A stretch of 64,000 bases of DNA. Origin: Stutzerimonas xanthomarina DSM 18231 (GTDB taxonomy: Bacteria; Pseudomonadota; Gammaproteobacteria; Pseudomonadales; Pseudomonadaceae). The position numbers and the translations under genes are program-made. The DNA lies in assembly GCF_900129835.1 (NCBI RefSeq), contig NZ_FQXA01000002.1, positions 682,001-746,000 on the forward strand. The letters are read 5' to 3'. The stretch's first letter is position 1. Every line of letters starts with the position of its first letter. The notes under the pieces are model-generated. The model made no database searches, was not told where the DNA came from, and was given only the letters and a program-made list of their open reading frames with translations. This document shows positions 8,367-22,347 of the stretch, one piece after another.

Positions 8367-11042
8367 ATGCCATCCCTGGACAGCCTGAATTGCCGTCGCA
8401 GTCTCGACGTGAACGGCAAGACCTACCACTACTACAGCCTCCCGGAAGCTGCAAAACAGCTGGGCGACATCAGCCGCCTGCCCACCTCGCTGAAGGTACT
8501 GCTGGAAAACCTGTTGCGCTGGGAAGATGGCACAACTGTTCGCGCCGATGACTTCAACTCGTTGGCCGTTTGGCTCAAGACCCATACCTCCGAACGCGAG
8601 ATCCAGTATCGCCCCGCGCGGGTATTGATGCAGGACTTCACTGGCGTACCTGCGGTTGTCGATCTGACAGCCATGCGTGACGCAGTCTCCCGTGCCGGCG
8701 CCGACCCACAGCGGATCAACCCGTTGTCACCGGTGGATCTGGTGATCGACCACTCGGTGATGGTGGACCGTTTCGGCACGGACAAGGCCTTCGAGCAGAA
8801 CGTTGACATTGAAATGCAGCGCAACGGCGAGCGCTACGAGTTCCTGCGCTGGGGGCAGCAAGCATTCGATAACTTCCGCGTGGTGCCGCCGGGCACCGGC
8901 ATCTGTCATCAGGTCAACCTGGAATATCTGGGACAGGTCGTCTGGACCAAGGAAGAGAACGGCGAAACCATTGCTTACCCTGACACGCTGGTGGGCACCG
9001 ACTCGCATACCACGATGATCAACGGCCTCGGCGTGCTGGGCTGGGGTGTCGGCGGCATCGAAGCGGAGGCCGCAATGCTCGGCCAACCGGTCTCGATGCT
9101 GATTCCGGAAGTGATCGGCATGCGCCTGACCGGCAAGCTCAACGAAGGTGTGACGGCCACCGACCTGGTGCTGACCGTAACGCAGATTCTGCGTAAGCAC
9201 GGTGTAGTGGGTAAGTTCGTCGAGTTCTTCGGGCCGGGGCTGGATCAGCTACCACTCGCCGATCGCGCCACAATCGGCAACATGGCGCCGGAATATGGCG
9301 CGACCTGCGGCTTCTTCCCGGTCGACCAGGTCACCATCGATTACCTGCGACTGACCGGTCGTGACGAAGACCGCATCGCGCTGGTCGAGGCCTATTGCAA
9401 GGCGCAAGGCATGTGGCGCGACACTAATTCTCCGGACCCGATCTTCACCGCCACGCTGGAGCTGGACCTGGCCGAGGTCAAACCCTCACTGGCCGGCCCC
9501 AAGCGCCCTCAGGACAGGGTTTCGCTCGAAGATATCGGCGCCAACTTCGATCTACTGCTTGAAACCAGCGGCAAGACCCAGCAAGCCGCAAGCTCGGTCC
9601 CGGTCGCCGGCGAAAACTTCAACCTCAAGCACGGCGCGGTGGTGATCGCAGCGATCACGTCCTGCACCAACACCTCCAACCCGAACGTGCTGATGGCAGC
9701 GGGCCTTGTAGCGAAAAAGGCGCTTGAGCGCGGTCTCAAGCGTGCGCCCTGGGTGAAGTCGTCCTTAGCGCCGGGTTCCAAGGTCGTCACCGATTATCTG
9801 GAACGCGCCGGTCTGAATACCTACCTCGATCAGCTCGGCTTCAATCTCGTCGGCTATGGTTGCACCACCTGCATTGGTAACTCCGGACCGCTGCCAGAGG
9901 CGATCGGCCAGGCGATTACCGATAACGATCTTGTGGTGTCGTCAGTGCTGTCCGGAAACCGGAACTTTGAAGGCCGTGTGCATCCGCTGGTCAAGGCCAA
10001 CTGGCTGGCATCACCGCCGCTGGTGGTGGCATTCGCGCTGGCCGGCACCACCCGAATCAACATGGAAAAAGATCCGCTGGGCTATGACGAGCAAAACCAG
10101 CCCGTTTACCTCAGGGACATCTGGCCGACCAGTGCAGAAGTGAACGAGGCGGTCAGCAAGATCGACGGACAAATGTTCCGCACCCGCTACGCCGATGTAT
10201 TCAGCGGCGATGAGCATTGGCAGTCCATTGCGGTTACCGCCGGCGACACCTACAAATGGAACAACAATTCCAGCTATGTGCAGAATCCGCCATTCTTCGA
10301 GGACATCGGGCAGCCCCTGACGCCACAGAAAGATGTCGAGAACGCTCGAATCCTCGCGCTGTTTGGCGACTCCATCACCACCGATCACATCTCCCCGGCC
10401 GGGAACATCAAGGCCAGCTCCCCCGCGGGCGTGTACTTGCAGGAACTGGGCGTAAAACCGGAGGACTTCAATTCCTACGGCTCACGCCGGGGTAACCACG
10501 AGGTCATGATGCGCGGCACCTTTGCCAACATCCGCATCAAGAACGAGATGCTCGGCGGCGAGGAAGGCGGCGACACCTTGTATCAGCCAAGCGGCGAGCG
10601 GATGTCAATTTATGACGCGGCGATGCGCTACCAGGCTGAGGGCGTGCCACTTGTCGTCATCGCAGGCAAGGAATACGGCACTGGCTCCAGCCGTGATTGG
10701 GCCGCCAAGGGTACCAACCTACTGGGCGTGAAGGCGGTGATCGCCGAAAGCTTCGAGCGTATCCACCGCTCAAACCTGATCGGCATGGGCGTTCTGGCGC
10801 TGCAGTTCGTGGGTGATCAGAACCGGCAGTCGCTGGGGCTGACCGGTAGCGAGAAGCTGTCGATCCGCGGCCTGAGCGCCGACATCAAGCCACGCCAGCT
10901 GCTGACAGTCGACGTAGAACGAGCCGGCGGTGGGTGCGACAGCTTTCAGGTGCTCTGCCGCATCGACACCCTCAACGAGGTTGAGTACTTCAAAGCCGGC
11001 GGCATCCTGCATTACGTGCTTCGCCAGTTGATCGAGGGCTGA
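8367..11042 (+). CDS. acnA: aconitate hydratase A
   Basis: An 891-residue aconitase that interconverts citrate and isocitrate in the TCA cycle; this is the AcnA/IRP1-type, more oxidant-resistant form. The 4Fe-4S ligands are visible in [12 protein letters not shown] and [12 protein letters not shown]. The C-terminal swivel domain contains [13 protein letters not shown]. The length is typical of the family. A good ribosome site (AAGGAGAG) precedes the ATG. A strong intrinsic terminator follows 30 bp after the stop, so the gene is monocistronic. Confidence 0.97.
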   Translation: MPSLDSLNCRRSLDVNGKTYHYYSLPEAAKQLGDISRLPTSLKVLLENLLRWEDGTTVRADDFNSLAVWLKTHTSEREIQYRPARVLMQDFTGVPAVVDLTAMRDAVSRAGADPQRINPLSPVDLVIDHSVMVDRFGTDKAFEQNVDIEMQRNGERYEFLRWGQQAFDNFRVVPPGTGICHQVNLEYLGQVVWTKEENGETIAYPDTLVGTDSHTTMINGLGVLGWGVGGIEAEAAMLGQPVSMLIPEVIGMRLTGKLNEGVTATDLVLTVTQILRKHGVVGKFVEFFGPGLDQLPLADRATIGNMAPEYGATCGFFPVDQVTIDYLRLTGRDEDRIALVEAYCKAQGMWRDTNSPDPIFTATLELDLAEVKPSLAGPKRPQDRVSLEDIGANFDLLLETSGKTQQAASSVPVAGENFNLKHGAVVIAAITSCTNTSNPNVLMAAGLVAKKALERGLKRAPWVKSSLAPGSKVVTDYLERAGLNTYLDQLGFNLVGYGCTTCIGNSGPLPEAIGQAITDNDLVVSSVLSGNRNFEGRVHPLVKANWLASPPLVVAFALAGTTRINMEKDPLGYDEQNQPVYLRDIWPTSAEVNEAVSKIDGQMFRTRYADVFSGDEHWQSIAVTAGDTYKWNNNSSYVQNPPFFEDIGQPLTPQKDVENARILALFGDSITTDHISPAGNIKASSPAGVYLQELGVKPEDFNSYGSRRGNHEVMMRGTFANIRIKNEMLGGEEGGDTLYQPSGERMSIYDAAMRYQAEGVPLVVIAGKEYGTGSSRDWAAKGTNLLGVKAVIAESFERIHRSNLIGMGVLALQFVGDQNRQSLGLTGSEKLSIRGLSADIKPRQLLTVDVERAGGGCDSFQVLCRIDTLNEVEYFKAGGILHYVLRQLIEG

Positions 11043-11072
11043 TAAAAAGAAACAGACGTCTGCTTCTAAGAG

Positions 11073-11105
11073 GCCCGCTGCAGCACATCTGCAGCGGGCT
11101 TTTTT
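11073..11105 (+). terminator. intrinsic terminator after acnA
   Basis: Perfect inverted repeat GCCCGCTGCAG / CTGCAGCGGGC (11-bp arms, 5-base loop) followed directly by six T. It closes the acnA transcript. Confidence 0.93.
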
Positions 11106-11277
11106 GTGCTGCCACTTATCTGTTGACGCTTAAGTCTTTGGAAAATGAGCCGTTACGATGCCAAGAACAACGGTCGCGAATTTGGCGTCAAACTGCCATC
11201 ACTCCGAGCCGCAGGAATTGCGGCCTGACCGAACACAACAAAGTGGCTGTGACCACCCCGATTGCCAGGCGTACTCA

Positions 11278-12846
11278 ATGCGAAACAACCAGCCCGTTAC
11301 TCAACGTGAATATGCGTTTCCCGATCAGCAAAGGTTGATTTCGACCACTGACCTGACCGGCAAGATTACTTATTGCAACGATATCTTTGCGGAGGTCAGC
11401 GGCTTTGAACGCAGTGAGTTGATCGGCGCGCCACATAACCTGATTCGCCATCCTGACGTCCCGTCGGCGGTGTTCGGCCATATGTGGGCCACACTCAAGG
11501 ATGGCAAGCCCTGGATGGGCATCGTCAAGAACCGCCGCAACAACGGCGACCATTATTGGGTCAACGCTTACGTCACGCCGGTGCTGGATATTCAGCGCAA
11601 GGTCATCGGGTATGAATCGGTCCGCACCAAGCCAACCCGTGAACAAGTCCGGCGTGCCGAAGCGCTCTATGCTCGGCTCAACGCCGGGAAAAGTGGCGTC
11701 CCCCAACGCGAAAAATGGTTGCCGATCGCAATCGATTGGCTGCCCTTTATCATCATCAGTCAGATTGGTTTCATGATCGGCTCGCGGTTTGACCACGGCT
11801 GGGGCTTCGTGCTTGCCGCTTTGCTATCAGTACCCCTGGGCCTGATCGGGCGCCACTGGCAGATGCGCGGAATCCACCGATTGCTGCGCCTGGCCGAGCA
11901 GTCCACCAGTGATCCGCTAATCGCCAAGATGTATACCGACAGTCAGGGCGCCGAGGCGCAGTTGGAAATGGCGATGCTCAGCGAGCATGCACGCCTTAAG
12001 ACCTGCCTGACCCGCCTGCAAGACAGCGCTGTGCAACTGCAGCAGCAGGCCAAGCGAGCGGACGAGTTGGCGCATAGTTGCTCCGATGGACTGTCTCGCC
12101 AGCATCACGAAACCGAGCAGGTCGCCGCCGCGATTACGCAGATGGCCGCGACGACGCAAGAGGTTGCCAGCAACGTAGCCCTGACGGCAGAAGCTACCGA
12201 ACAAGCCAATCAGCTTACGGCGCAGGGCCAGAAGATCGGCTCCGATACCCGCAAAGCCATCGAACTGCTAGCCGAAGCCGTCACTGAAACCGGTGAGGCC
12301 GTATCTGCGCTGGCGCAGAACAGCAACGAAATCGGCTCCGTGGTCGATGTCATCAAGAGCATCGCCGATCAGACCAACCTGCTTGCACTGAATGCCGCCA
12401 TCGAAGCGGCGCGGGCTGGTGAAAGCGGCCGTGGCTTTGCTGTGGTTGCGGATGAAGTACGTCAGCTGGCCCAACGTACCTCAGCGTCGACCGGGCAGAT
12501 CCATCAGCTGATCGAAAAACTGCAACATCAGGCGCGCCAAGCCGTTGCGACGACGGAACAAGGACGTAGCCAGGCCAATCAGGGTGTCGAGCGGGTAATC
12601 GATGCCGATAAGGCGCTGGTGGGAATCAGCGAGGCGGTGAGTCGCATCATCGATATGACGACGCAGATCGCATCCGCTACCGAACAGCAAAGCGCTGTCG
12701 CTGACGAGATCAGCCAGAACGTCGGCAACATCGCCCGGCTGGCCGACCAGACCTCCGGAGACGCCCAGAGCTCGGCATTGCTCTCAGAAGACCTGGCAGC
12801 CACTGCGCAGTCACAATACACGCTGGTGGAGCGTTTCAACCGATAA
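11278..12846 (+). CDS. Aer-like methyl-accepting chemotaxis protein with PAS domain
   Basis: A 522-residue receptor. It has an N-terminal PAS domain (about residues 15-120, containing [17 protein letters not shown] and NLIRHPDVP), then a hydrophobic hairpin around 150-195 that anchors it in the inner membrane, and a long coiled-coil signalling domain. The highly conserved tip is [20 protein letters not shown]. This is the Aer architecture, which senses redox or energy state through a PAS-bound flavin and signals to CheA/CheW. There is no periplasmic sensor domain. The start at 11278 ([12 protein letters not shown]) matches Aer N-termini better than the longer open frame from 11158. Confidence 0.88.
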   Translation: MRNNQPVTQREYAFPDQQRLISTTDLTGKITYCNDIFAEVSGFERSELIGAPHNLIRHPDVPSAVFGHMWATLKDGKPWMGIVKNRRNNGDHYWVNAYVTPVLDIQRKVIGYESVRTKPTREQVRRAEALYARLNAGKSGVPQREKWLPIAIDWLPFIIISQIGFMIGSRFDHGWGFVLAALLSVPLGLIGRHWQMRGIHRLLRLAEQSTSDPLIAKMYTDSQGAEAQLEMAMLSEHARLKTCLTRLQDSAVQLQQQAKRADELAHSCSDGLSRQHHETEQVAAAITQMAATTQEVASNVALTAEATEQANQLTAQGQKIGSDTRKAIELLAEAVTETGEAVSALAQNSNEIGSVVDVIKSIADQTNLLALNAAIEAARAGESGRGFAVVADEVRQLAQRTSASTGQIHQLIEKLQHQARQAVATTEQGRSQANQGVERVIDADKALVGISEAVSRIIDMTTQIASATEQQSAVADEISQNVGNIARLADQTSGDAQSSALLSEDLAATAQSQYTLVERFNR

Positions 12847-12888
12847 CTGCAACGAGCACCCGCCACTGCGCCATCGGACATCGCATGC

Positions 12889-13611
12889 CTACAGGCTTGC
12901 TGTGGTGGGCGTTAGGCTGCCACCGAAGCAAGGACAACCGAGGAATGCCGCGATGGCATCAGCGGCACTGTCCAGATGCTGTTCGTGTGTCAGGCCGGAC
13001 CGCTTCAGCGGTTTGAGATCGTGGTCCGCCGCGGCCAGCCAATCAAGGCGAATCGCTGGCGACAATGCGTAGCCAGCGACTGTAGCGCGGTTACCCAGCG
13101 CATCGCGTTCGCCCTGAATGACCAAGGTCGGCGTTCGCAGCTCAGCCAGGTGCGCCACCCGCGGCTTTTCCGGCTTGCCCATGGCATGAAACGGATAGCC
13201 CAGGCATACCAGCGCATCAGCTGCGAGCTCGTCAGCCAGCAAGCTCGCCATCCGGCCGCCCATCGACTTGCCGCCGATCGCCAATTGCCCTGCGGTTTGC
13301 TGTCGCACTGCTCGATAAACCGCACGCCATTGCTGTAGCAGCTGCGCCTGAGGATTGGGCGGCCGTTTGCGCTCGTCGATGCGCCTGCTGGCCATATAGG
13401 CAAACTCGAAACGAAAAACCGCCACGCCCCGTGCGACCAGCCGTTCAGTCATTTGCTGCATGAACCAACTGTCCATCGGTGCACCTGCTCCATGCGCCAG
13501 GATGAGGCTTGCGCAAACCGCTCCCTGTGGCTGATCTCGCCGAGTGAGTGGAATTTCGTCGCTCAGCGAGTATTGACCGGCGTCAATACCGGCCATTTGC
13601 CCAGTGCTCAT
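12889..13611 (-). CDS. alpha/beta hydrolase (KAT/Tex30-like)
   Basis: A 240-residue cytoplasmic alpha/beta hydrolase. The nucleophile elbow is GKSMGG, an oxyanion-region LAHGAGAPMDS lies near the N-terminus, a candidate acid occurs in GERDALGN and a candidate His in AADHDLK. The substrate is unknown; this subfamily is usually annotated simply as alpha/beta fold hydrolase. The start at 13611 is chosen because a near-perfect ribosome site (GGAGGGAAGA) precedes it; the frame upstream of that would run into the ccoN leader. It is divergent from ccoN with about 80 bp between starts. Confidence 0.85.
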   Translation of the reverse strand: MSTGQMAGIDAGQYSLSDEIPLTRRDQPQGAVCASLILAHGAGAPMDSWFMQQMTERLVARGVAVFRFEFAYMASRRIDERKRPPNPQAQLLQQWRAVYRAVRQQTAGQLAIGGKSMGGRMASLLADELAADALVCLGYPFHAMGKPEKPRVAHLAELRTPTLVIQGERDALGNRATVAGYALSPAIRLDWLAAADHDLKPLKRSGLTHEQHLDSAADAIAAFLGCPCFGGSLTPTTASL

Positions 13612-13693
13612 TCTTCCCTCCGCTTTCTGTTGAAAGCCATCTCTCTTACCGCGACAAAAAAACACGCTCATTACCGTGGATGGAAGCCCATAC

Positions 13694-15118
13694 ATGAACA
13701 CAGCAACCAGTACCGCCTATGACTACAAGGTGGTCCGCCAATTTGCCATCATGACGGTGGTGTGGGGAATCGTCGGGATGGGGCTCGGCGTTTTCATCGC
13801 AGCCCAATTGGCCTGGCCTTTCCTTAACTTTGACCTCCCGTGGACCAGCTTCGGTCGTCTGCGCCCATTGCACACCAACGCAGTGGTCTTCGCTTTCGGC
13901 GGCTGCGCATTGTTTGCGACCTCCTACTACTCGGTCCAGCGCACCTGCCAAACCACCCTGTTCGCGCCGAAGCTGGCCGCGTTCACGTTCTGGGGCTGGC
14001 AGCTGGTCATCCTGCTGGCGGCGACCTCCCTGCCGCTGGGCTTCACCAGCTCAAAGGAATATGCCGAGCTGGAATGGCCGATCGATATCCTGATCACCAT
14101 CGTCTGGGTGGCTTATGCGGTCGTTTTCTTCGGCACGCTGGCCACGCGCAAGGTCAAGCACATCTACGTCGGTAACTGGTTCTTCGGCGGCTTCATTCTG
14201 ACCGTAGCGATCCTGCATATCGTCAACAACCTGGAAATTCCGGTCACGGCGACGAAGTCGTACTCGTTGTACGCCGGTGCGACCGACGCCATGGTGCAGT
14301 GGTGGTATGGCCACAACGCCGTGGGCTTCTTCCTCACCGCCGGCTTCCTCGGGATCATGTACTACTTCGTGCCGAAACAGGCCGAGCGTCCGGTGTATTC
14401 CTATCGCCTGTCGATCGTTCATTTCTGGGCGCTGATCACCGTCTACATCTGGGCCGGCCCGCACCACCTGCACTACACCGCGCTGCCGGATTGGGCGCAG
14501 AGCCTGGGCATGGTGATGTCGCTGATTCTGTTGGCTCCAAGCTGGGGCGGCATGATCAACGGCATGATGACACTGTCCGGGGCGTGGCATAAGTTGCGCA
14601 GCGATCCGATCCTGCGCTTCCTGGTGGTTTCGCTCGCGTTCTACGGCATGTCGACCTTTGAAGGTCCGATGATGGCGATCAAGACCGTCAACGCGCTCTC
14701 GCACTACACCGATTGGACCATCGGACACGTCCATGCGGGTGCTCTCGGCTGGGTAGCCATGGTCTCCATCGGCGCGCTCTATCACCTGATCCCGAAAGTC
14801 TTCGGCCGCGCGCAGATGCACAGCATCGGCCTGATCAACGCGCACTTCTGGCTCGCCACTATTGGCACCGTGCTCTACATCGCCTCGATGTGGGTCAACG
14901 GTATCGCTCAGGGCCTCATGTGGCGTGCGATCAACGAAGACGGCACCCTCACCTACTCCTTCGTCGAAGCGCTTGAAGCCAGCCATCCGGGCTTTGTGGT
15001 TCGCATGATCGGTGGTGCGATCTTCTTCGCCGGCATGTTGCTGATGGCCTACAACACCTGGCGCACCGTGCAGGCCTCCAAGCCGGCCGAATACGCAGCC
15101 GCCGCGCAGATCGCCTGA
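13694..15118 (+). CDS. ccoN: cbb3-type cytochrome c oxidase subunit I, copy 1
   Basis: A 474-residue, twelve-helix catalytic subunit of a high-affinity (microaerobic) cbb3 oxidase. It binds heme b and the heme b3-CuB centre. Conserved helices carry His residues in [33 protein letters not shown] and HVHAGALGW. It is nearly identical over most of its length to the second CcoN at 17119-18546. The ATG at 13694 is chosen by alignment with that copy (MNTA versus MSTA). The leader CATTACCGTGGA...GGAAGCC is shared with the second copy. It starts a three-gene ccoNOP operon without ccoQ. Confidence 0.96.
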   Translation: MNTATSTAYDYKVVRQFAIMTVVWGIVGMGLGVFIAAQLAWPFLNFDLPWTSFGRLRPLHTNAVVFAFGGCALFATSYYSVQRTCQTTLFAPKLAAFTFWGWQLVILLAATSLPLGFTSSKEYAELEWPIDILITIVWVAYAVVFFGTLATRKVKHIYVGNWFFGGFILTVAILHIVNNLEIPVTATKSYSLYAGATDAMVQWWYGHNAVGFFLTAGFLGIMYYFVPKQAERPVYSYRLSIVHFWALITVYIWAGPHHLHYTALPDWAQSLGMVMSLILLAPSWGGMINGMMTLSGAWHKLRSDPILRFLVVSLAFYGMSTFEGPMMAIKTVNALSHYTDWTIGHVHAGALGWVAMVSIGALYHLIPKVFGRAQMHSIGLINAHFWLATIGTVLYIASMWVNGIAQGLMWRAINEDGTLTYSFVEALEASHPGFVVRMIGGAIFFAGMLLMAYNTWRTVQASKPAEYAAAAQIA

Positions 15119-15126
15119 GGAGCTGA

Positions 15127-15741
<615 letters not shown>

Positions 15742-15838
15742 TCGACAGCACGCTATCGAGAACGACGCGCTGCAGGGCAGCCGTCAGGGAACCAACATCG
15801 CGGGCAGCTCGAGCGTTCGGGCGGCCCAGGAGTAACAG

Positions 15839-18546
<2,708 letters not shown>

Positions 18547-18558
18547 GGGAACGTATAA

Positions 18559-19170
<612 letters not shown>

Positions 19171-19176
19171 CGCACC

Positions 19177-19359
19177 ATGGATATCGGGACTCTTCGCGGC
19201 CTGGGCACCATTCTTGTTTTCGTCGCATTTATTGGCGTCGTGCTCTGGGCTTATAGCAGCAAGCGCAAGAAAAGCTTCGACGAAGCAGCGAATCTGCCTT
19301 TCGCAGACGAGCCCGACGCCAAGAAGCGTGATGAAGAAGCTTCCAGGAGTAAGAAATAA
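19177..19359 (+). CDS. ccoQ: cbb3 oxidase small subunit CcoQ
   Basis: A 60-residue protein with one transmembrane helix (LVFVAFIGVVLWAYSS) and a charged Lys/Asp/Glu-rich C-terminus, typical of CcoQ/FixQ, which stabilises the oxidase complex. It ends at 19359, directly abutting the ccoP start at 19360. Only the second operon has it. Confidence 0.92.
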   Translation: MDIGTLRGLGTILVFVAFIGVVLWAYSSKRKKSFDEAANLPFADEPDAKKRDEEASRSKK

Positions 19360-20277
19360 ATGACCTCGTTTTGGAGTTGGTACATCACCCTGCTGAGCCT
19401 GGGGACCATTGCCGCCCTGGTCTGGCTGCTGCTCGCAACTCGCAAGGGACAACGCCACGACAGCACCGAAGAAACCGTCGGCCATTCGTATGACGGTATC
19501 GAGGAATACGACAACCCGCTTCCGCGCTGGTGGTTCATGCTGTTCGTTGCCACTGTGATCTTTGCCCTTGGCTATCTCGTGCTGTACCCCGGCCTGGGCA
19601 ACTGGAAAGGCGTGATGCCAGGTTACGAAGGCGGCTGGACGCAGGTGAAGGAATGGCAGCGCGAAATGGACAAGGCTAGTGAGCAGTATGGTCCGCTCTA
19701 TGCCAAGTTCGCGGCGTTGCCCGTTGAGCAGGTTGCTCAGGATCCGCAAGCGCTGAAAATGGGTGGCCGCCTGTTCGCCTCCAACTGCTCGGTTTGCCAT
19801 GGTTCGGATGCCAAGGGTGCTTACGGCTTCCCTAACCTGACCGACGACGACTGGCTATGGGGCGGCGCGCCTGAAACCATCAAAACCACCATCATGGGAG
19901 GCCGGCAGGCAGCCATGCCCGCATGGCGTGACGTGATTGGCGAAGACGGCATTCGCAATGTAGCCGGCTACGTTCGCAGCCTGTCCGGCCGCGATACCCC
20001 AGAGGGTATCAACGTCGACATTGAGCAGGGTCAAAAAATCTTCGCAGCCAACTGTGTAGCTTGTCATGGGCCTGCAGGCAAAGGCACTCAGGCGATGGGC
20101 GCCCCTGATCTGACCGACAACGTCTGGCTGTACGGCTCGAGTTTTGGACAGATTCAGCAGACCCTGCGCTACGGTCGGAATGGCCGGATGCCTGCCCAGG
20201 AACACATTCTTGGCAACGATAAGGTGCACCTGCTGGCAGCGTATGTGTATAGCCTCTCGCAAAAGTCGGAGGACTGA
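19360..20277 (+). CDS. ccoP: cbb3 oxidase subunit III, diheme cytochrome c, copy 2
   Basis: A 305-residue diheme subunit with two N-terminal membrane segments, then heme domains with CSVCH and CVACH. It is less similar to its paralog at 15839-16774 than the CcoN and CcoO pairs are to each other, mainly in the second heme domain and the linker. It is the last structural gene of the operon. Confidence 0.95.
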   Translation: MTSFWSWYITLLSLGTIAALVWLLLATRKGQRHDSTEETVGHSYDGIEEYDNPLPRWWFMLFVATVIFALGYLVLYPGLGNWKGVMPGYEGGWTQVKEWQREMDKASEQYGPLYAKFAALPVEQVAQDPQALKMGGRLFASNCSVCHGSDAKGAYGFPNLTDDDWLWGGAPETIKTTIMGGRQAAMPAWRDVIGEDGIRNVAGYVRSLSGRDTPEGINVDIEQGQKIFAANCVACHGPAGKGTQAMGAPDLTDNVWLYGSSFGQIQQTLRYGRNGRMPAQEHILGNDKVHLLAAYVYSLSQKSED

Positions 20278-20357
20278 TTCATCAGGCCTGGCGCGACTCA
20301 AGGTCGCACCTTTGTCCGACTGACGGGGCGTACCATTCGCAGCAGGTAAGCAAAAGA

Positions 20358-20383
20358 TCCCGGCCGACATGTATCGGCCGGGA
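20358..20383 (+). terminator. strong hairpin between ccoP and ccoG
   Basis: Perfect inverted repeat TCCCGGCCGA / TCGGCCGGGA with a six-base loop, 80 bp after the ccoP stop and 30 bp before ccoG. No T-run follows on the plus strand, so it may be a partial terminator or a processing/stability element separating the oxidase genes from the accessory genes. Confidence 0.65.
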
Positions 20384-20412
20384 CACTCACCCTCCGCCGT
20401 GGTACGCATTTG

Positions 20413-21825
20413 ATGACTGAGCAGATCCCCGTCCGCAACGTAACACCTCCCGCCAAGCCCGACGCATCGGGCGACCTCTACGCCGCGCGCGAAAAGATCT
20501 ACACCCGAGCCTTCAGCGGCTTGTTTCGCAACTTGCGACTCGTAGGTGGCGCACTGCTTTTCGTGCTTTACTTCGGCACCGTGTGGCTGACCTGGAACGG
20601 GCGGCAAGCGGTCTGGTGGGACTTGCCAGAGCGCAAGTTCTACATCTTCGGCGCCACCTTCTGGCCGCAAGACTTCATCCTGCTTTCTGCACTGTTGATC
20701 ATTTGCGCATTCGGCCTGTTCTTCATCACCGTTTTCGCCGGTCGCGTCTGGTGTGGCTATACCTGTCCCCAGAGCGTGTTTACCTGGGTCTTCATGTGGG
20801 CTGAGAAGGTCACAGAGGGTGACCGGAACCAGCGCATGAAGCTCGACAAGGCGCCCATGAGTGCCAACAAGTTCTTGCGCAAGGCAGCCAAGCACTCAAT
20901 CTGGCTGGCAGTTTCTCTAGCGATCGGTATTACTTTTGTCGGCTACTTCACACCGATCAGGGACCTGGTACCTGATCTCGTGACCCTTCAGGTAGGCGGC
21001 TGGGCGTTGTTCTGGGTGGGATTCTTCACCCTTGCGACTTACGGCAACGCGGGCTACTTGCGCGAGCAGGTATGCATCTACATGTGCCCGTACGCTCGTT
21101 TTCAGAGCGTGATGTTCGACAAGGACACCCTAATCGTCTCCTACGATCCACGCCGCGGCGAACGTCGTGGTCCGCGGAAAAAGGATGCCGACTACAAAGC
21201 GATGGGCCTGGGAGACTGCATCGACTGCACCATGTGCGTGCAGGTATGCCCCACCGGCATCGACATCCGCGACGGACTGCAGATTGAATGTATCGGGTGC
21301 GCCGCCTGCATTGACGCCTGCGACACCATCATGGACAAGATGAACTATCCCCGCGGGCTGATCAGCTACACCACCGAGCACAACCTGTCCGGACAAAAAA
21401 CCCATCTGGTGCGGCCGCGCCTGATTGGCTATGCCGTTGCGCTGACGGCGATGATGGGCGTGTTCGCCTATGCCGTCTCGGACCGCGCGCTAGTTAAGCT
21501 CGACGTACTCAAGGACCGCGTGCTCTACCGAGAGAATGAGCAAGGGCGGATTGAAAACGTTTATACCCTCAAGGTAATGAACAAGGCCCAAACTGAGCAG
21601 ACCTTCATCATTGAGGCCGTTGGCCTTGAAGGCTTGCAATACGAAGGACGCAACCAGATTCGTGCCGAAGCAGGTGAGCTGGTCACCGTTCCAGTGGAAC
21701 TCTCAGTTGCGCCAGAGCAGCTACCTTCGAGCACCAACGAAATCATCTTCCACGTCAGGTCGGCGGATGATTCCTCAATCAAAGATGAAGCTGATAGCCG
21801 TTTCATCGGCCCAAGCATTCGCTAA
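20413..21825 (+). CDS. ccoG: cytochrome c oxidase accessory protein CcoG (FixG)
   Basis: A 470-residue integral membrane protein with two 4Fe-4S ferredoxin-type clusters (CIDCTMCVQVCPTGIDIRDG and CIGCAACIDACD) and about five helices. FixG/CcoG reduces Cu(II) to Cu(I) to supply the CuB site of cbb3 oxidases. A C-terminal Ig-like periplasmic domain is visible from about residue 355 on. A TTG at 20410 precedes the ATG at 20413; the ATG is preferred. It heads the ccoGHIS accessory cluster. Confidence 0.94.
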   Translation: MTEQIPVRNVTPPAKPDASGDLYAAREKIYTRAFSGLFRNLRLVGGALLFVLYFGTVWLTWNGRQAVWWDLPERKFYIFGATFWPQDFILLSALLIICAFGLFFITVFAGRVWCGYTCPQSVFTWVFMWAEKVTEGDRNQRMKLDKAPMSANKFLRKAAKHSIWLAVSLAIGITFVGYFTPIRDLVPDLVTLQVGGWALFWVGFFTLATYGNAGYLREQVCIYMCPYARFQSVMFDKDTLIVSYDPRRGERRGPRKKDADYKAMGLGDCIDCTMCVQVCPTGIDIRDGLQIECIGCAACIDACDTIMDKMNYPRGLISYTTEHNLSGQKTHLVRPRLIGYAVALTAMMGVFAYAVSDRALVKLDVLKDRVLYRENEQGRIENVYTLKVMNKAQTEQTFIIEAVGLEGLQYEGRNQIRAEAGELVTVPVELSVAPEQLPSSTNEIIFHVRSADDSSIKDEADSRFIGPSIR

Positions 21826-21836
21826 ACAGGTAGTAC

Positions 21837-22340
21837 ATGAGCAATTCCGACCACGAAAGCACACGTTGGTACACGCAGTTCTGGGCCTGGTTCGTGATCG
21901 GCATCCTGCTGATGTCGGTCATCCTCGGTACCTCGATGCTGACGATCGCGATTCGCAATGCCGACACCCTCGTCTCCGACAACTATTACGACGCCGGTAA
22001 GGGCATAAACCAGTCACTGGAACGCGAAAACCTCGCCGAGCGCCTGCAAATGCAGGCGCAACTCAACCTCAACGACGAACGTGGACTCGCCGAGGTCCAG
22101 CTGAGCGGTGCGAGCCAACCACAACAAGTAATACTCAACCTGCTCTCCCCTACGCAGCCAGAACGCGATCGTCGTATCGTTCTTCAGCCTCAGGGCGATG
22201 GTTTCTATCAGGGACAGATGCAGGAGCCCGTCACGGGAAGGCGTTTCGTCGAGCTGCTTGGCCGTGAGGGCGATCAGGAGTGGCGATTGTTCGAAGAAAA
22301 GGACATCGCTAGCGGTCAGCCTATCAACCTGAGCTATTGA
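21837..22340 (+). CDS. ccoH: FixH/CcoH family protein
   Basis: A 167-residue protein with one N-terminal transmembrane helix ([20 protein letters not shown]) and a periplasmic domain starting [16 protein letters not shown], the FixH signature. It acts in cbb3 oxidase maturation. It lies 11 bp after ccoG and 7 bp before ccoI. Confidence 0.92.
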   Translation: MSNSDHESTRWYTQFWAWFVIGILLMSVILGTSMLTIAIRNADTLVSDNYYDAGKGINQSLERENLAERLQMQAQLNLNDERGLAEVQLSGASQPQQVILNLLSPTQPERDRRIVLQPQGDGFYQGQMQEPVTGRRFVELLGREGDQEWRLFEEKDIASGQPINLSY

Positions 22341-22347
22341 TCGGACG

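Noticed and set aside
13630..13643. TTGAA-AGCC-ATCTC as an ANR box for ccoN copy 1
   Set aside because: Only seven of ten positions match and no properly spaced -10 box follows.
15742..15838. Remnant of ccoQ in the first cbb3 operon
   Set aside because: The gap shows no similarity to the ccoQ of the second operon in any frame.
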